Source of the DNA: DASUAO01 sp046484625
Lineage (GTDB): Bacteria > Actinomycetota > Acidimicrobiia > IMCC26256 > PALSA-555
Assembly (NCBI GenBank): GCA_046484625.1
Contig: JAWOIO010000192.1
Coordinates: 5,672-69,671 of the forward strand
Length of the DNA stretch: 64,000 nt
Reading direction: 5' to 3'
Each line of letters begins with the position of its first letter. The first letter of the stretch is position 1. Positions 63,697 through 64,000 of this stretch are shown one piece after another. The position numbers and the translations under genes are program-made. The notes below the pieces were generated by a model, which ran no database searches, was not told the origin of the DNA, and saw only the letters and a program-made list of their open reading frames with translations.

Positions 63697-64000
63697 TCAC
63701 CCAGCCAGACGCATGGCGAGGTCGGTCAACTTCACCAGGTTCTCAGCTGCGACGTCCTCCGGACCGGGACAACCGGCGAGCCCAGCAGACTGGGCGAGGA
63801 CGCCACCCCCGAGTCCGAGGATCCGCTTGCCGTCGAGCACGACGACCCACCCCCCTCTCGCGTTCGAGGAGTAGGCCCCGTCGCCGATCCCGGTCAGATC
63901 CTGTCGGGCGAGCGGCTCGCTGATCTCCTCAGCCGGCTGAGCGGGGAGCGACTGATTCGCTCCTGCGAGCTCTTGGTACGCGCTGGCGGCCGCCGCGTTC
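63697..64000 (-). CDS. Protein of unknown function, C-terminal part
   Basis: The frame enters from beyond the window end and gives 100 residues ending at TGA 63697. The visible part has an Ala/Gln-rich stretch (YQELAGANQSLPAQPAEE) and then a beta-rich segment (GIGDGAYSSNARGGWVVVLD, GKRILGLGGGV) with one cysteine in LAGCPGPED. This recalls secreted lipoprotein sensor domains such as the DUF3558 type in actinobacteria, but the signal region is outside the window and the match is weak. Confidence 0.55.
   Translation of the reverse strand, partial: NAAAASAYQELAGANQSLPAQPAEEISEPLARQDLTGIGDGAYSSNARGGWVVVLDGKRILGLGGGVLAQSAGLAGCPGPEDVAAENLVKLTDLAMRLAG

Overview
The window is a densely packed, visibly GC-rich bacterial chromosome segment. 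It carries a mycothiol synthase (mshD), an InhA-type enoyl-ACP reductase, many GTG starts and many ATGA/GTGA stop-start overlaps. Together these point to Actinomycetota. The mix of P450, acyl-CoA, Baeyer-Villiger monooxygenase and liv-type transport genes would suit an Acidimicrobiia-like lineage, but that finer placement is inference. I saw no IS element, integrase, phage gene, rRNA, tRNA or CRISPR array. No gap without a gene exceeds 300 bases; the largest are 63459-63696 and 46124-46335.

Layout. 1-4403: a type II fatty-acid synthesis set (FabG end, ACP, FabF, an acyl-CoA carboxylase carboxyltransferase, InhA-like FabI) followed by a cyclic-nucleotide-binding protein. 4437-16837: trp genes (trpF-trpB-trpA with two downstream genes; trpC; trpE with hisI), interspersed with a PAP2-like membrane protein, an enoyl-CoA hydratase-like protein, a GH1 glycosidase and YgfZ. 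16955-22963: prolyl oligopeptidase, thioesterase, alpha/beta hydrolase and a membrane acyltransferase-SGNH protein. 23070-26819: a tightly coupled hisD-hisC-hisB-hisA operon with no hisH or hisF. 27108-36709: nth, mshD, rlmN, two peptidase-like genes, an acyl-CoA synthetase and a DUF255 protein. 36774-41692: an unknown protein, an extracytoplasmic thioredoxin-like lipoprotein whose active-site codon is UGA, PPK2, a P450 remnant, an SGNH protein and an intact P450. 41867-50580: giant helicase Lhr, a membrane protein with tetrapeptide (RDDL) repeats, a PhoX-like protein, an SDR and a sulfotransferase. 50597-57313: a branched-chain-amino-acid-type ABC transporter rebuilt as three genes, including an MFS-LivF-LivG fusion. 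57441-64000: a secreted hydrolase, a Baeyer-Villiger monooxygenase/SDR/amidohydrolase operon ending in a truncated glyoxalase, and the end of a secreted protein.

The strongest unusual signal is at 37490-38044. An in-frame TGA sits exactly where DsbE/TlpA-like thioredoxins have their first catalytic cysteine (U-S-T-C), and a bacterial SECIS-like hairpin lies 16 nt downstream. This is best read as a selenocysteine-containing, membrane-anchored thioredoxin. Other items worth attention are the MFS-ABC fusion transporter, the RDDL-repeat membrane protein, three gene remnants (histidine kinase, P450, glyoxalase), two long nested hairpins at convergent gene ends, and a PhoX-like gene with a Tat signal but no ordinary start codon.
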